The notes below the pieces were generated by a model, which searched no databases, was not told the origin of the DNA, and saw nothing but the letters and a program-made list of their open reading frames with translations. DNA of 5,504 nt from NCBI GenBank assembly GCA_003647825.1, contig QMNP01000127.1:1-5504 (forward strand), written 5' to 3'. Positions within the stretch are counted from its first letter, which is position 1; each line of letters begins with the position of its first letter. The stretch is from Candidatus Cloacimonadota bacterium (GTDB lineage Bacteria > Cloacimonadota > Cloacimonadia > Cloacimonadales > TCS61). The position numbers and the translations under genes are program-made. Positions 1-4,825 of this stretch are shown here, in pieces.

Positions 1-56
1 AAAAGCCAGTCAGTTTCACTATTATAGCGGAAAGAGAGATCTTTGACCTGTAACAT
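1..56 (-). CDS. N-terminal fragment of an ECF/CbiO-type ABC transporter ATPase (cut by window edge)
   Basis: Reading the minus strand from an ATG at 56-54 gives MLQVKDLSFRYNSETDWL before the window ends. The pattern 'M-(hydrophobic)-x-V-x-(D/N)-LSFRY' is the usual first beta-strand and A-loop (aromatic Tyr11) of cobalt/ECF-type ATPases such as EcfA and CbiO. The Walker A motif would lie just outside the window. The ATG is one base after the TAA stop of the 141-aa gene (TAA-A-ATG), so translation is probably coupled. No strong Shine-Dalgarno is visible. With an ECF S component in the same operon (2535-1999), this is most likely the ATPase that energises it; an EcfT membrane protein and perhaps a second ATPase would be expected further left. 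The call rests on 18 residues and context, so another ABC ATPase family remains possible. Confidence 0.72.
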   Translation of the reverse strand, partial: MLQVKDLSFRYNSETDWL

Positions 57-57
57 T

Positions 58-483
58 TTATTTATGTATCTCGATTGAAATGAGGTATTTCATCCAGCGT
101 TGTCCAAATTCATCAGTAGAAATAATCAATCGCAGGCTTGGTTTCTCAGAATCAGATTGCCAGATGAGATAAGCATTATGGTAGTCTTCTTTATTTAAAC
201 GAAGGCTGCCGCTGTCTTTTGAATGCAAGATCAAATATCTGATATTTTGAAGATCGAAATCTTTTAATATTTCAATTAATTTATATCCGGAATATTCATC
301 ACCACGCGAGGTCTTAAAACTGGTTTTAGACATTTTTTCTAAAGCAGAATATGAGATGATCTTTTCGTTGTTATCAATTGTAATTGTTATACCTGTAGCA
401 GAATCTACATTCTTGTGCCAGATAGCTAGAAGTACAGCCAAAATAATAATAAGTGATGTGAGTATTAGAACTATTTTTTTCAT
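58..483 (-). CDS. Exported or membrane-anchored protein with one molybdopterin-domain-like (SUOX-fold) domain
   Basis: This 141-residue protein begins with a hydrophobic segment at about residues 4-21, either an N-terminal anchor or a signal peptide without an obvious cleavage or lipobox site, so the rest should face the periplasm. Residues about 32-140 follow the layout of the oxidoreductase molybdopterin-binding domain (PF00174-like). They contain 'ISYSALEKMSKTSFKT' (usually SLEELKALP..), 'YSGYKLIEILKDF' (usually WTGVPLRDLL), and the C-terminal signature 'SLRLIISTDEFGQRWMKYLI', matching PLRLVVPG..G.RWVKWL. The protein has no cysteine at all, so the usual Mo-ligating Cys is missing and an enzymatic Moco role is unlikely. 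It starts in an ATGA overlap with the preceding lipoprotein gene and sits one base before the ATPase gene. A modest AAGAGA lies 7 nt upstream. Fold call is by pattern recognition; the role in the ECF operon is unknown. Confidence 0.8.
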   Translation of the reverse strand: MKKIVLILTSLIIILAVLLAIWHKNVDSATGITITIDNNEKIISYSALEKMSKTSFKTSRGDEYSGYKLIEILKDFDLQNIRYLILHSKDSGSLRLNKEDYHNAYLIWQSDSEKPSLRLIISTDEFGQRWMKYLISIEIHK

Positions 484-920
484 TTGTTATCTCTTTTGTA
501 TTTTCGTACGAAATGACCTTCTCGTGAATTTTCTCCCAACAATTCAAATTCAGATATTCTTTTGGAAAATGGGGTTTCGTAGTTCGTCATGGGAAAATCT
601 GAATTGTAAACACAAATCTCGGTTATATTGTTTAGATTACAAACTGGCGGGAGTGTAGTTGTTTCAGTTTGGAATTTACCTTTTTCTTTCACTATCTCCA
701 ACTCACTAATGGATTTTTCCGAAATGAAAAAAGCTGTTCCATCAGTAGCTATAACCAGGATGTACTCGGCAGAAATATTTTTTGACTCAAAGATCTCTGC
801 AAGATTTCCCGTTTCAGTAATAGCGATATTTTCCTGAATATCTCCAGTAATTGCAATTTGTGATTGTGAGCAACTGAATAGAAACAATCCAAAAAGCAAT
901 AAAGATATCAATCTTGCCAT
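480..920 (-). CDS. Small lipoprotein of the ECF operon, function unknown
   Basis: This 146-residue protein has a short lipoprotein signal, with lipobox L14-F15-S16 followed by Cys17, predicting lipidation and membrane anchoring. The mature part has a segment around residues 35-70 (a NLAEIFESKNI helix, then a strand 'YILVIATDG' and 'FFISEKSI'). This resembles the middle of the molybdopterin-domain-like neighbours (a 'LKDIL..' helix followed by '.LRFTSEDNY'), but the C-terminal LRLVVP..W signature is not visible. It is therefore at best a partial or diverged relative. It is the only one of the four exported proteins with cysteines outside the signal region (Cys94 in LPPVCN and Cys103), which could form a disulfide or bind a metal or cofactor. 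The C-terminus is basic (RKYKRDNK). It overlaps the 301-aa gene by 13 bases and the 141-aa gene by 4. Its own AAGAAGG lies only 4 nt before the ATG, so coupling is likely. Confidence 0.82.
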   Translation of the reverse strand: MARLISLLLFGLFLFSCSQSQIAITGDIQENIAITETGNLAEIFESKNISAEYILVIATDGTAFFISEKSISELEIVKEKGKFQTETTTLPPVCNLNNITEICVYNSDFPMTNYETPFSKRISEFELLGENSREGHFVRKYKRDNK

Positions 921-1813
921 GTAACCTTCTTCACATTTTCCCAGACTGGCTCGTTAAAATCAAGTTTTGGATCGATCTTATTCTCGTCCTGATCAATAAA
1001 AAAAGCGGGTAATGCTTTCCAACCCAGAAGTCTGCTCATATTGTGCAGATTAGAGAGTTTATCTTTAAAGAAAATTGCTCGATCGGACATTTGAATATAT
1101 GCCAGATTCTTGACCCACATACCACCCGGCATATCAGGGCTCTGCAAGTTATATTTTCTTTCATCAACAATGAGAACAGCATTTCGAAGATATTTCTCGA
1201 AATCCAGCTTGTGAGAAACACCATCTGCACTTACCAGCCAGAATTCATCCTGCAGATTAGGATATTTTGGCGATATCAGATCAATGAAGAAAAAGCCTTC
1301 CATGTTTTTAAATGGTTCAGGATCAGGAACTATCTCGATGTTTTCTATTATCTTCTCTGCTACAAATAATGTATAAGGAGCAGGCATAACATCTTCCTGT
1401 TCGGTAGTTACAGATACGATTCCCTGGATCCAGAACATATCACGAATTTGCGGGACGACCAATCGTAAATTTTCTTCATTCAACTCTTCATCGTTTCTAT
1501 TCAGGGCAATAATGGGTGAGTATTCTTCGATTTCCAGTTTAGTTAAGCGAACCTGATAATTATCTTCTGACGTAAATCTGAGCTGGTCAAAATCTGAAAT
1601 TTGGAATTCAACCAGAATATCTTTTAATGATGCTCCAATCCAGATATCATCCCTGATCTCTCCATCTTTATCCCGATGAGTTTTCAATTCAGTTTGTGGC
1701 ATTAATTGCAGTTCTTTCAGCGAAATTTCATTTGTCTTTTTTCCATCGATAATTGAGATTGAGGAAAGGGTGAGCCACACAATCAAACAAATTATTGTTA
1801 ATATTTTTTTCAT
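908..1813 (-). CDS. Exported protein with two molybdopterin-domain-like (SUOX-fold) repeats
   Basis: The 301-residue product has a Sec signal peptide (about residues 1-24, MKK plus a hydrophobic core, no lipobox). Repeat 1 (about 28-136) reads like a complete PF00174-type domain: SLKELQLMPQTELKT, then IWIGASLKDILVEF, then 'LRFTSEDNYQVRL', 'SPIIALNRNDEEL', and 'NLRLVVPQIRDMFWIQGIVS'. Repeat 2 (about 155-245) is more diverged but keeps 'EFWLVSADGVSHKL', 'NAVLIVDERKY' and 'DMPGGMWVKNLAYIQM'. The remaining ~55 residues (DRAIFFKD onward) have no recognised fold. The only cysteine is Cys9 in the signal peptide, so the Moco-ligating Cys is absent from both repeats. The start is supported by AGAGG 5 nt before the ATG. 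The gene follows the repeat-filled spacer and overlaps the next lipoprotein gene by 13 nt. A non-catalytic binding or scaffold role is inferred. Confidence 0.85.
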   Translation of the reverse strand: MKKILTIICLIVWLTLSSISIIDGKKTNEISLKELQLMPQTELKTHRDKDGEIRDDIWIGASLKDILVEFQISDFDQLRFTSEDNYQVRLTKLEIEEYSPIIALNRNDEELNEENLRLVVPQIRDMFWIQGIVSVTTEQEDVMPAPYTLFVAEKIIENIEIVPDPEPFKNMEGFFFIDLISPKYPNLQDEFWLVSADGVSHKLDFEKYLRNAVLIVDERKYNLQSPDMPGGMWVKNLAYIQMSDRAIFFKDKLSNLHNMSRLLGWKALPAFFIDQDENKIDPKLDFNEPVWENVKKVTWQD

Positions 1814-1819
1814 TTAATC

Positions 1820-1940
1820 CTCTTTCGTCATTGCGAGGAGATCATGCGACGAAGCAAACAATTCTTTCTTTTCTCTCAATAGTAGAGATTGCTTCAGTAG
1901 AATAGCACGAAGAGAACTCGCAAAGACATTTGACGAAGAG
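1820..1940. repeat. Degenerate GTCATTGCGAG / GACGAAGCAA palindromic repeat
   Basis: The outer arms are GTCATTGCGAG (1827-1837) and its near-complement CTCGCAAAGAC (1917-1927, 10 of 11 matching). The inner arms are GAAGCAA (1851-1857) and TTGCTTC (1889-1895), a perfect 7-bp pair. The left end extends as CTCTTTC and the right end has a displaced GACGAAGAG. This nested-palindrome layout matches short dispersed repeats common between genes in many bacterial and metagenomic genomes (REP/MITE-like). It is degenerate and carries no coding capacity for movement. Its left end supplies the sequence just upstream of the ribosome binding site of the 301-aa gene. Confidence 0.72.
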
Positions 1941-1996
1941 TCATTGAACGAATAGATTCTTCGTAAGATTAGTATGTAGAAATTTTCAGAATGACA
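1941..1996. repeat. Second, diverged palindromic repeat of the GTCATTCTGA...CGAAGAATCT type
   Basis: On the plus strand AGATTCTTCG (1954-1963) is followed by TCAGAATGAC (1986-1995). Read on the minus strand, this is the GTCATTCTGA...CGAAGAATCT arrangement that often accompanies the GTCATTGCGAG family between genes of AT-rich bacteria. Only one half of the expected palindrome is clear, so this is a remnant or a solo arm. It ends three bases before the stop codon of the S-component gene, as though insertion were tolerated right up to the coding end. Family assignment is from memory of the consensus. Confidence 0.5.
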
Positions 1997-1998
1997 GT

Positions 1999-2535
1999 TC
2001 ATACAATCCTGTAATGTTTTAGTTTATTAAAAATTGAATACGAGATAATACCACCCACAATTCCAGAAATGGCAGCAGCAATTAATGAAATAGTTAACGG
2101 CAAAATTGCTAATCTCATAACAATCGCAGTTACAACAAGTGCACCAGAAATATTGGCAGCTGTGCATATCGTAACTTGAGAAAAGATAGATGATTTGTTT
2201 TTAAATAATAACGAGACTAATTCGGCAGCAACACCAGGAAGAGTGTAACTAAGCAGAGAAACAGCACCGTGGTTTCCAAAATATCCCAGGGAGATCATAA
2301 CAATTGCCTGGGTAATTCCCACCAGAATTCCAGCTCCTGGTTTTTGCACAATAACTATAGCAAGAACCAGCCACATCATGTAAAATCCACCTGCTAATGA
2401 TCCTCCCGGAATCATTAATGGTGCGGAGATCAAATGAATGATCGGGGTGACGATCGGTTTGATCGCCAGTCCCAATGCACTGAATATGGCAATATAGAGT
2501 AGATCTTGAGAAGTGAATTTTGCCAGAATTTTCAT
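1999..2535 (-). CDS. ECF transporter S component (substrate-binding membrane subunit), substrate unknown
   Basis: This 178-residue, very hydrophobic protein has about six membrane segments (roughly residues 12-32, 47-64, 66-83, 89-110, 121-140 and 147-171), the usual size and topology of an ECF S component. The N-terminus 'FTSQDLLYIAIFSALGLAI' carries the typical start of helix 1. The motif IPGGSLAGGFYMMW (43-56), followed by 'GYFGNHGAVSLLSYTLPG' (84-101), is characteristic of a subgroup I associate with COG4721/YkoE-like S components (thiamine, hydroxymethylpyrimidine or cobalt in older annotations). The substrate cannot be read from the sequence. It lies 7 nt after the lipoprotein stop, with no Shine-Dalgarno before its ATG, implying translational coupling. 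The ATPase start at the left edge supports an ECF system; no EcfT gene is within the window. Confidence 0.85.
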   Translation of the reverse strand: MKILAKFTSQDLLYIAIFSALGLAIKPIVTPIIHLISAPLMIPGGSLAGGFYMMWLVLAIVIVQKPGAGILVGITQAIVMISLGYFGNHGAVSLLSYTLPGVAAELVSLLFKNKSSIFSQVTICTAANISGALVVTAIVMRLAILPLTISLIAAAISGIVGGIISYSIFNKLKHYRIV

Positions 2536-2542
2536 ACTATTA

Positions 2543-3331
2543 TTACATCAATTCGATTTTAATAAGATGTTTAAAACTGCTGTGGAATTCAGTTCCGTCA
2601 TCATTTAAGAAAACAGCTTTGTTTTGAGTTGTAAGCCAATAAGCTGCTTGAATATCTTCCCAGTTGAATATCTCAGTTTCAGCATTGGATGCAGTTAAAT
2701 GATATTCGAAATCTTCTGGATTTTCGGTAACGTATTCACTGATAAATTCAGATAATTCAAATCCAGGATCTGTGTAAAAGTTACCGTTACCAGCCTGATG
2801 ATACACACTTACTGTATCAATAGAACCTATCTGGAATGGAATGTGAGTTCCTTCTGCATCAACAACAACAACAGTTCTATATAAGTTCAGATCTTTAGCC
2901 CACTTTACGTTGTAAGCTGTGGCAATATCAGCGCTGGGGAAATAGGTGCGGAATTTCTTTGTCGGCAAAAGGTAGCCAGTTTGAAATTGTTCCCAAGTTA
3001 ACTCAGGATTTCCACCAGGACGGGGTGAATAACCATCATCTGCTACGATTTCATAATCGAATTCTATTTCTTCAATGAAATCACGATCAACTTCGGCAAA
3101 TTGAGCCAGACCATATGCATCTACCATTTCATCTTCGTACTCTACCTGAGTCATCTGGTAGTTTAATAAAGAAGCAGAGTCAGGAAATGCGATTACTTCA
3201 TCTGGAGTTTGTGCCAGAACAGGTGGTTCGAGTGTATCCCCATCATTACTGGTGCTGTCTTTTTCACTGCAGGCAGTGAATAAGATCATCACAACGAGTG
3301 TCGTTACTATAAGTAACAGTTTTTTTAACAT
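2543..3331 (-). CDS. Two-domain lipoprotein, first gene of the ECF operon
   Basis: From the ATG at 3331 the product is 262 residues, with a lipoprotein signal ending L17-F18-T19-A20-Cys21 and an acidic, Ser/Asp-rich linker to about residue 45. The mature part looks like an internal duplication. 'LTWEQFQTGYLLPT' (111-124) in the first half corresponds to 'FNWEDIQAAYWLTT' (222-235) in the second, each preceded by 'F-(D/E)-Y' plus a strand and followed by a basic strand, ending 'VKWAKDLNLYRTVVV' and 'FKHLIKIELM'. The second ending also resembles the W-V-K-x-L-x-x-I-E-V end of molybdopterin-like domains, so both halves may be diverged SUOX-fold units (less sure than for the 301- and 141-aa proteins). 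No cysteine other than the lipidated one is present. Expected location: membrane-anchored on the outer side of the inner membrane or in the outer membrane. Role in import is inferred only from operon position. Confidence 0.82.
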   Translation of the reverse strand: MLKKLLLIVTTLVVMILFTACSEKDSTSNDGDTLEPPVLAQTPDEVIAFPDSASLLNYQMTQVEYEDEMVDAYGLAQFAEVDRDFIEEIEFDYEIVADDGYSPRPGGNPELTWEQFQTGYLLPTKKFRTYFPSADIATAYNVKWAKDLNLYRTVVVVDAEGTHIPFQIGSIDTVSVYHQAGNGNFYTDPGFELSEFISEYVTENPEDFEYHLTASNAETEIFNWEDIQAAYWLTTQNKAVFLNDDGTEFHSSFKHLIKIELM

Positions 3332-3338
3332 TAAAAAA

Positions 3339-3343
3339 CCTCC
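3339..3343 (-). promoter_or_regulatory. Ribosome binding site deciding the lipoprotein start
   Basis: GGAGG on the minus strand lies 7 nt before the ATG at 3331-3329. The same frame is open upstream to a TTG at 3409, but that start would add 26 polar residues before the lipoprotein signal and has no Shine-Dalgarno. The ATG is therefore chosen. Confidence 0.85.
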
Positions 3344-3354
3344 AAAATTATTGA

Positions 3355-3599
3355 TGAGTTCTAATAAAATATTTACTAATTGTCTTTTGGGAACAGCATC
3401 AATTGACAACTAATTATGCACATTAGAACTCAATATTTGAAGGCAAGTGGATTGATTATTATTTCCTACTCGCCTTTCCAAACACGGGAGGAAAATCTGT
3501 TTCCAGATAAACCTATCGGCGAAGAATTCATAACAGCAGAAAGCTGAATTAGAATATCAACGCTCGGCGCAAGTTCAGAAATTCAAAATTGGATATTCT
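3355..3599 (-). promoter_or_regulatory. Candidate structured 5' leader RNA of the lipoprotein-ECF operon (five abutting hairpins)
   Basis: Folded by eye on the minus-strand transcript. H1: 3599-3592 with 3558-3551 (8 bp). H2: 3550-3543 with 3537-3534 and 3528-3525 (4+4 bp, 5-nt bulge, loop of 5). H3: AUCUG-GAAA-CAGAU at 3508-3495 with a GNRA-type loop, plus an outer AGG/CCU pair across a 3x3 U-rich internal loop (3514-3489). H4: 3482-3464 with 3451-3436, 16 pairs with a 2-nt and a 1-nt bulge and a 12-nt loop. H5: outer stem 3432-3422 with 3365-3355 (11 bp perfect), a 7x9 internal loop, and an inner stem 3414-3405 with 3384-3375 (10 pairs), loop of 20. Three pairs are G-U on this strand but A/C mismatches on the plus strand. 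The structure ends 11 nt before the GGAGG. No T-run follows any hairpin, so none is a standard terminator. I do not recognise a known riboswitch class. Confidence 0.5.
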
Positions 3600-3673
3600 G
3601 TCAACGAAAAGGAGAACTTCATTTCAAACTAATTGCGTGATTATTGTTTATGACAATTGAATGGTCGAATACA
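3600..3673. other. Gene-free stretch upstream of the candidate leader
   Basis: Together with the leader, this makes up the 342-nt non-coding gap between 3332 and 3673. It contains a small hairpin (ATTGT 3643-3647 with ACAAT 3653-3657) and a TTGACA on the minus strand at 3604-3599, but no convincing -10 box at normal spacing. A promoter for the left operon is expected around here or within the leader but I cannot place it. No coding frame or terminator was seen. Confidence 0.4.
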
Positions 3674-3940
3674 TTAAAATGATGAATTGGAGAATGAATA
3701 GATTGTAAAACTAGTTAGAGCACCAATAAGTGAAATAATCCAGATATGATACCAGATACCGGCTTTGCCGTCTTCCAGTTTTGTGATCTTATAGTATTGA
3801 TGGGCATGATAAACGATCTTTAAATTGAACCAGGTTTTTGGAATTTCCACACCTCTTTTGTTCAACTCAATAACTATAAATATTGAGGCCAGATATGCTA
3901 TTAACAAAAAGCCTAAAGATATGAAAACCAATATGATCAC
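3674..3940 (-). CDS. Small membrane protein with two helices, function unknown
   Basis: From the GTG start the product is 88 residues. A hydrophobic N-terminal helix of about 23 residues (VIILVFISLGFLLIAYLASI onward) is followed by a polar, mostly basic loop containing 'ELNKRGVEIPKTWFN' and 'HQYYKITKLEDGKAGIWYH', then a second helix (IWIISLIGALTSFTIYSF) and a short Ser/Asn tail. It resembles uncharacterised small membrane proteins with a 'K-I-T-x-x-E-x-G-K-x-G-x-x-(Y/W)' loop, but I know no function. The start is set by AAGGAGG at 3953-3947, which touches an upstream ATG (3946) with no spacing but stands 6 nt from the in-frame GTG. It has its own spacing from both neighbours (147 nt upstream and over 340 nt downstream) and may be a single-gene unit. 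Confidence 0.7.
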   Translation of the reverse strand: MIILVFISLGFLLIAYLASIFIVIELNKRGVEIPKTWFNLKIVYHAHQYYKITKLEDGKAGIWYHIWIISLIGALTSFTIYSFSNSSF

Positions 3941-3946
3941 TATCAT

Positions 3947-3953
3947 CCTCCTT
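3947..3953 (-). promoter_or_regulatory. Shine-Dalgarno that favours a GTG over an ATG start
   Basis: AAGGAGG on the minus strand directly abuts an ATG at 3946-3944 (spacing zero, not usable by normal rules) and lies 6 nt from the in-frame GTG at 3940-3938. The GTG is therefore the likely initiation codon of the small membrane protein. Confidence 0.75.
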
Positions 3954-3970
3954 CAAAGTGAAAAAAATCG

Positions 3971-3986
3971 GACAACAATTGCTGTC
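3971..3986. promoter_or_regulatory. 16-bp imperfect palindrome, possible operator
   Basis: GACAACAATTGCTGTC reads GACAnCAATTGnTGTC on both strands, with one mismatched pair. It lies about 30-45 bases before the GTG start of the small membrane protein, a usual place for a repressor site. On the minus strand it overlaps a TTGACA (3988-3983), but no matching -10 element is found 16-18 nt further on. A 16-bp palindrome can arise by chance in AT-rich DNA, so this is tentative. Confidence 0.3.
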
Positions 3987-4087
3987 AAGAATGATGGAAT
4001 AAATTTTCGTTTTTCTCTTTTCGAAGTTTGTATTTATAACTTTAAAGCCTTTTCCAAGATGAACTTGGGAACGAGGTTCAGTTATTG

Positions 4088-4825
4088 CTATTTCCTTAAA
4101 GCTGCTTTGGAAAAGATAGAAGCAGGAATCTTAGCATCAAATTCAATTGATTCAATGTAAAATTCTGTTCCTTTTCCTTTTTTGAGAACATCTTTAAAGA
4201 TCATTTTGCGGGGATACCAGCGTTTCCCAACCTGGAATATTTCTTCCACAGTTGTTGTTTTCAAGAGTTTTCCGCTTTTACCAAAACGCTCTTCCTTTAA
4301 GGCAAGATATTTAGTTTTATCTACCCACATCTTTCTGGTTTTGTATGCCACATCCGCTGCTTTTGCAGTAAGCATCAAAATCCAGCAATCGGATTCATTA
4401 ACGATTTCTTCACCGATAACTTCTGCCTTATAGATCTTATTGATCTCGTTCTCTTCCATCATATCTTCATAACTCAGATCGCTGCCCATAACAGATTGAC
4501 GCAACATATGACCGGAAATCTGGATTTCACGATCTGCATTGGGATTGTATATCCAAAGATCGTCACCCAGTTTTAACATTTTGGTTCCTGCATCCATGGG
4601 CGGAGAGAGGTATTCGGAAAACGAATTGTCCTCACCACTGCTCCAGCTTCTCAACTTCATGGTTTTAGTGTTTCTTCTTCCATAAACTATCATTTGTGAT
4701 ACAGATACGATATTCTCTGAATACATATTTTCATCAATTTTCTTCAGCAGTATTTCTCCATCGGGATACTCTGCAAATAAAATTATTGGAATTATTAACA
4801 ATAATGTTAGAAATATATTTTTCAT
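4088..4825 (-). CDS. Outer membrane lipoprotein-sorting protein, LolA-like family
   Basis: This 245-residue protein has a Sec signal peptide (about residues 1-18, ending ILFA before EYPDG) and so acts in the periplasm. The body matches the LolA-like family commonly named 'outer membrane lipoprotein-sorting protein': a leading helix 'GEILLKKIDENMYSEN', successive beta-strands, and the hallmark block MLKLGDDLWIYNP (83-95), then 'IQISGHMLRQSVMGSDLSYE' (101-120). Strands 'KMWVDKTKYLALKEERFG' and 'KRWYPRKMIFKD' complete the half-barrel expected to shield a lipid or lipoprotein acyl chain. It overlaps the permease stop as ATGA and has AAGGAG 8 nt before the ATG (4839-4834). By context it is the periplasmic carrier for the adjacent ABC exporter. 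Whether the cargo is a lipoprotein, lipid or other hydrophobic molecule is not shown. It is not classical E. coli-type LolA. Confidence 0.88.
   Translation of the reverse strand: MKNIFLTLLLIIPIILFAEYPDGEILLKKIDENMYSENIVSVSQMIVYGRRNTKTMKLRSWSSGEDNSFSEYLSPPMDAGTKMLKLGDDLWIYNPNADREIQISGHMLRQSVMGSDLSYEDMMEENEINKIYKAEVIGEEIVNESDCWILMLTAKAADVAYKTRKMWVDKTKYLALKEERFGKSGKLLKTTTVEEIFQVGKRWYPRKMIFKDVLKKGKGTEFYIESIEFDAKIPASIFSKAALRK

Larger units (their letters stand above)
1814..1998 (-). other. Repeat-derived spacer between S component and 301-aa gene, with an open but probably non-functional 62-codon frame
   Basis: The stretch between the S-component gene and the 301-aa gene is made largely of two degenerate palindromic repeats, listed separately. 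One frame on the minus strand stays open across it (2002-1814). Its ATG overlaps the S-component TGA stop as ATGA, and its TAA is immediately followed by the ATG of the 301-aa gene (TAAATG). The translation ends in 'FASSHDLLAMTKED', the kind of peptide produced when GTCATTGCGAG repeats are read in this phase. It has no domain, membrane or signal character, so I do not call a protein. The continuous frame could still matter by carrying ribosomes across the spacer. Confidence 0.6.

Noticed and set aside
1814..2002. A 62-residue protein between the S component and the 301-aa gene
   Set aside because: Its sequence is the translation of degenerate palindromic repeats (ending FASSHDLLAMTKED) with no domain, signal or membrane features.
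3332..3409. A 26-residue N-terminal extension of the leading lipoprotein from a TTG at 3409
   Set aside because: It would place polar residues before a clear lipoprotein signal, has no Shine-Dalgarno, and crosses the H5 hairpin; the ATG at 3331 has GGAGG at ideal spacing.
3436..3482. Hairpin H4 as an intrinsic terminator of the small membrane protein gene
   Set aside because: The stem is stable but is followed by TATTGAGTTC rather than a T-run, and it lies about 190 nt past the stop codon.
3339..3599. A known cobalamin, TPP or SAM riboswitch in the leader
   Set aside because: I looked for the B12 box, the CTGAGA/ACCTGA TPP motifs and the SAM-I core and found no credible match; a covariance-model search would settle this.
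3559..3604. A sigma70-type promoter starting with TTGACA at 3604-3599 on the minus strand
   Set aside because: At spacings of 16-18 nt the -10 candidates (ATTTCT, TTTCTG, TTCTGA) do not resemble TATAAT.
4054..4075. Hairpin TTCCAAG...CTTGGGAA after the LolA-like gene as a terminator
   Set aside because: The stem is short with a bulge, and no T-run follows it in the minus-strand direction.
3825..4160. Plus-strand frame of 111 codons over the small membrane protein and the LolA-like C-terminus
   Set aside because: It is antisense to two better supported genes, spans their intergenic gap, lacks a ribosome binding site and shows no recognisable protein character. The other plus-strand frames (356-658, 628-837, 1043-1369, 4182-4433, 4696-4995, 5222-5443) were dismissed for the same reason.
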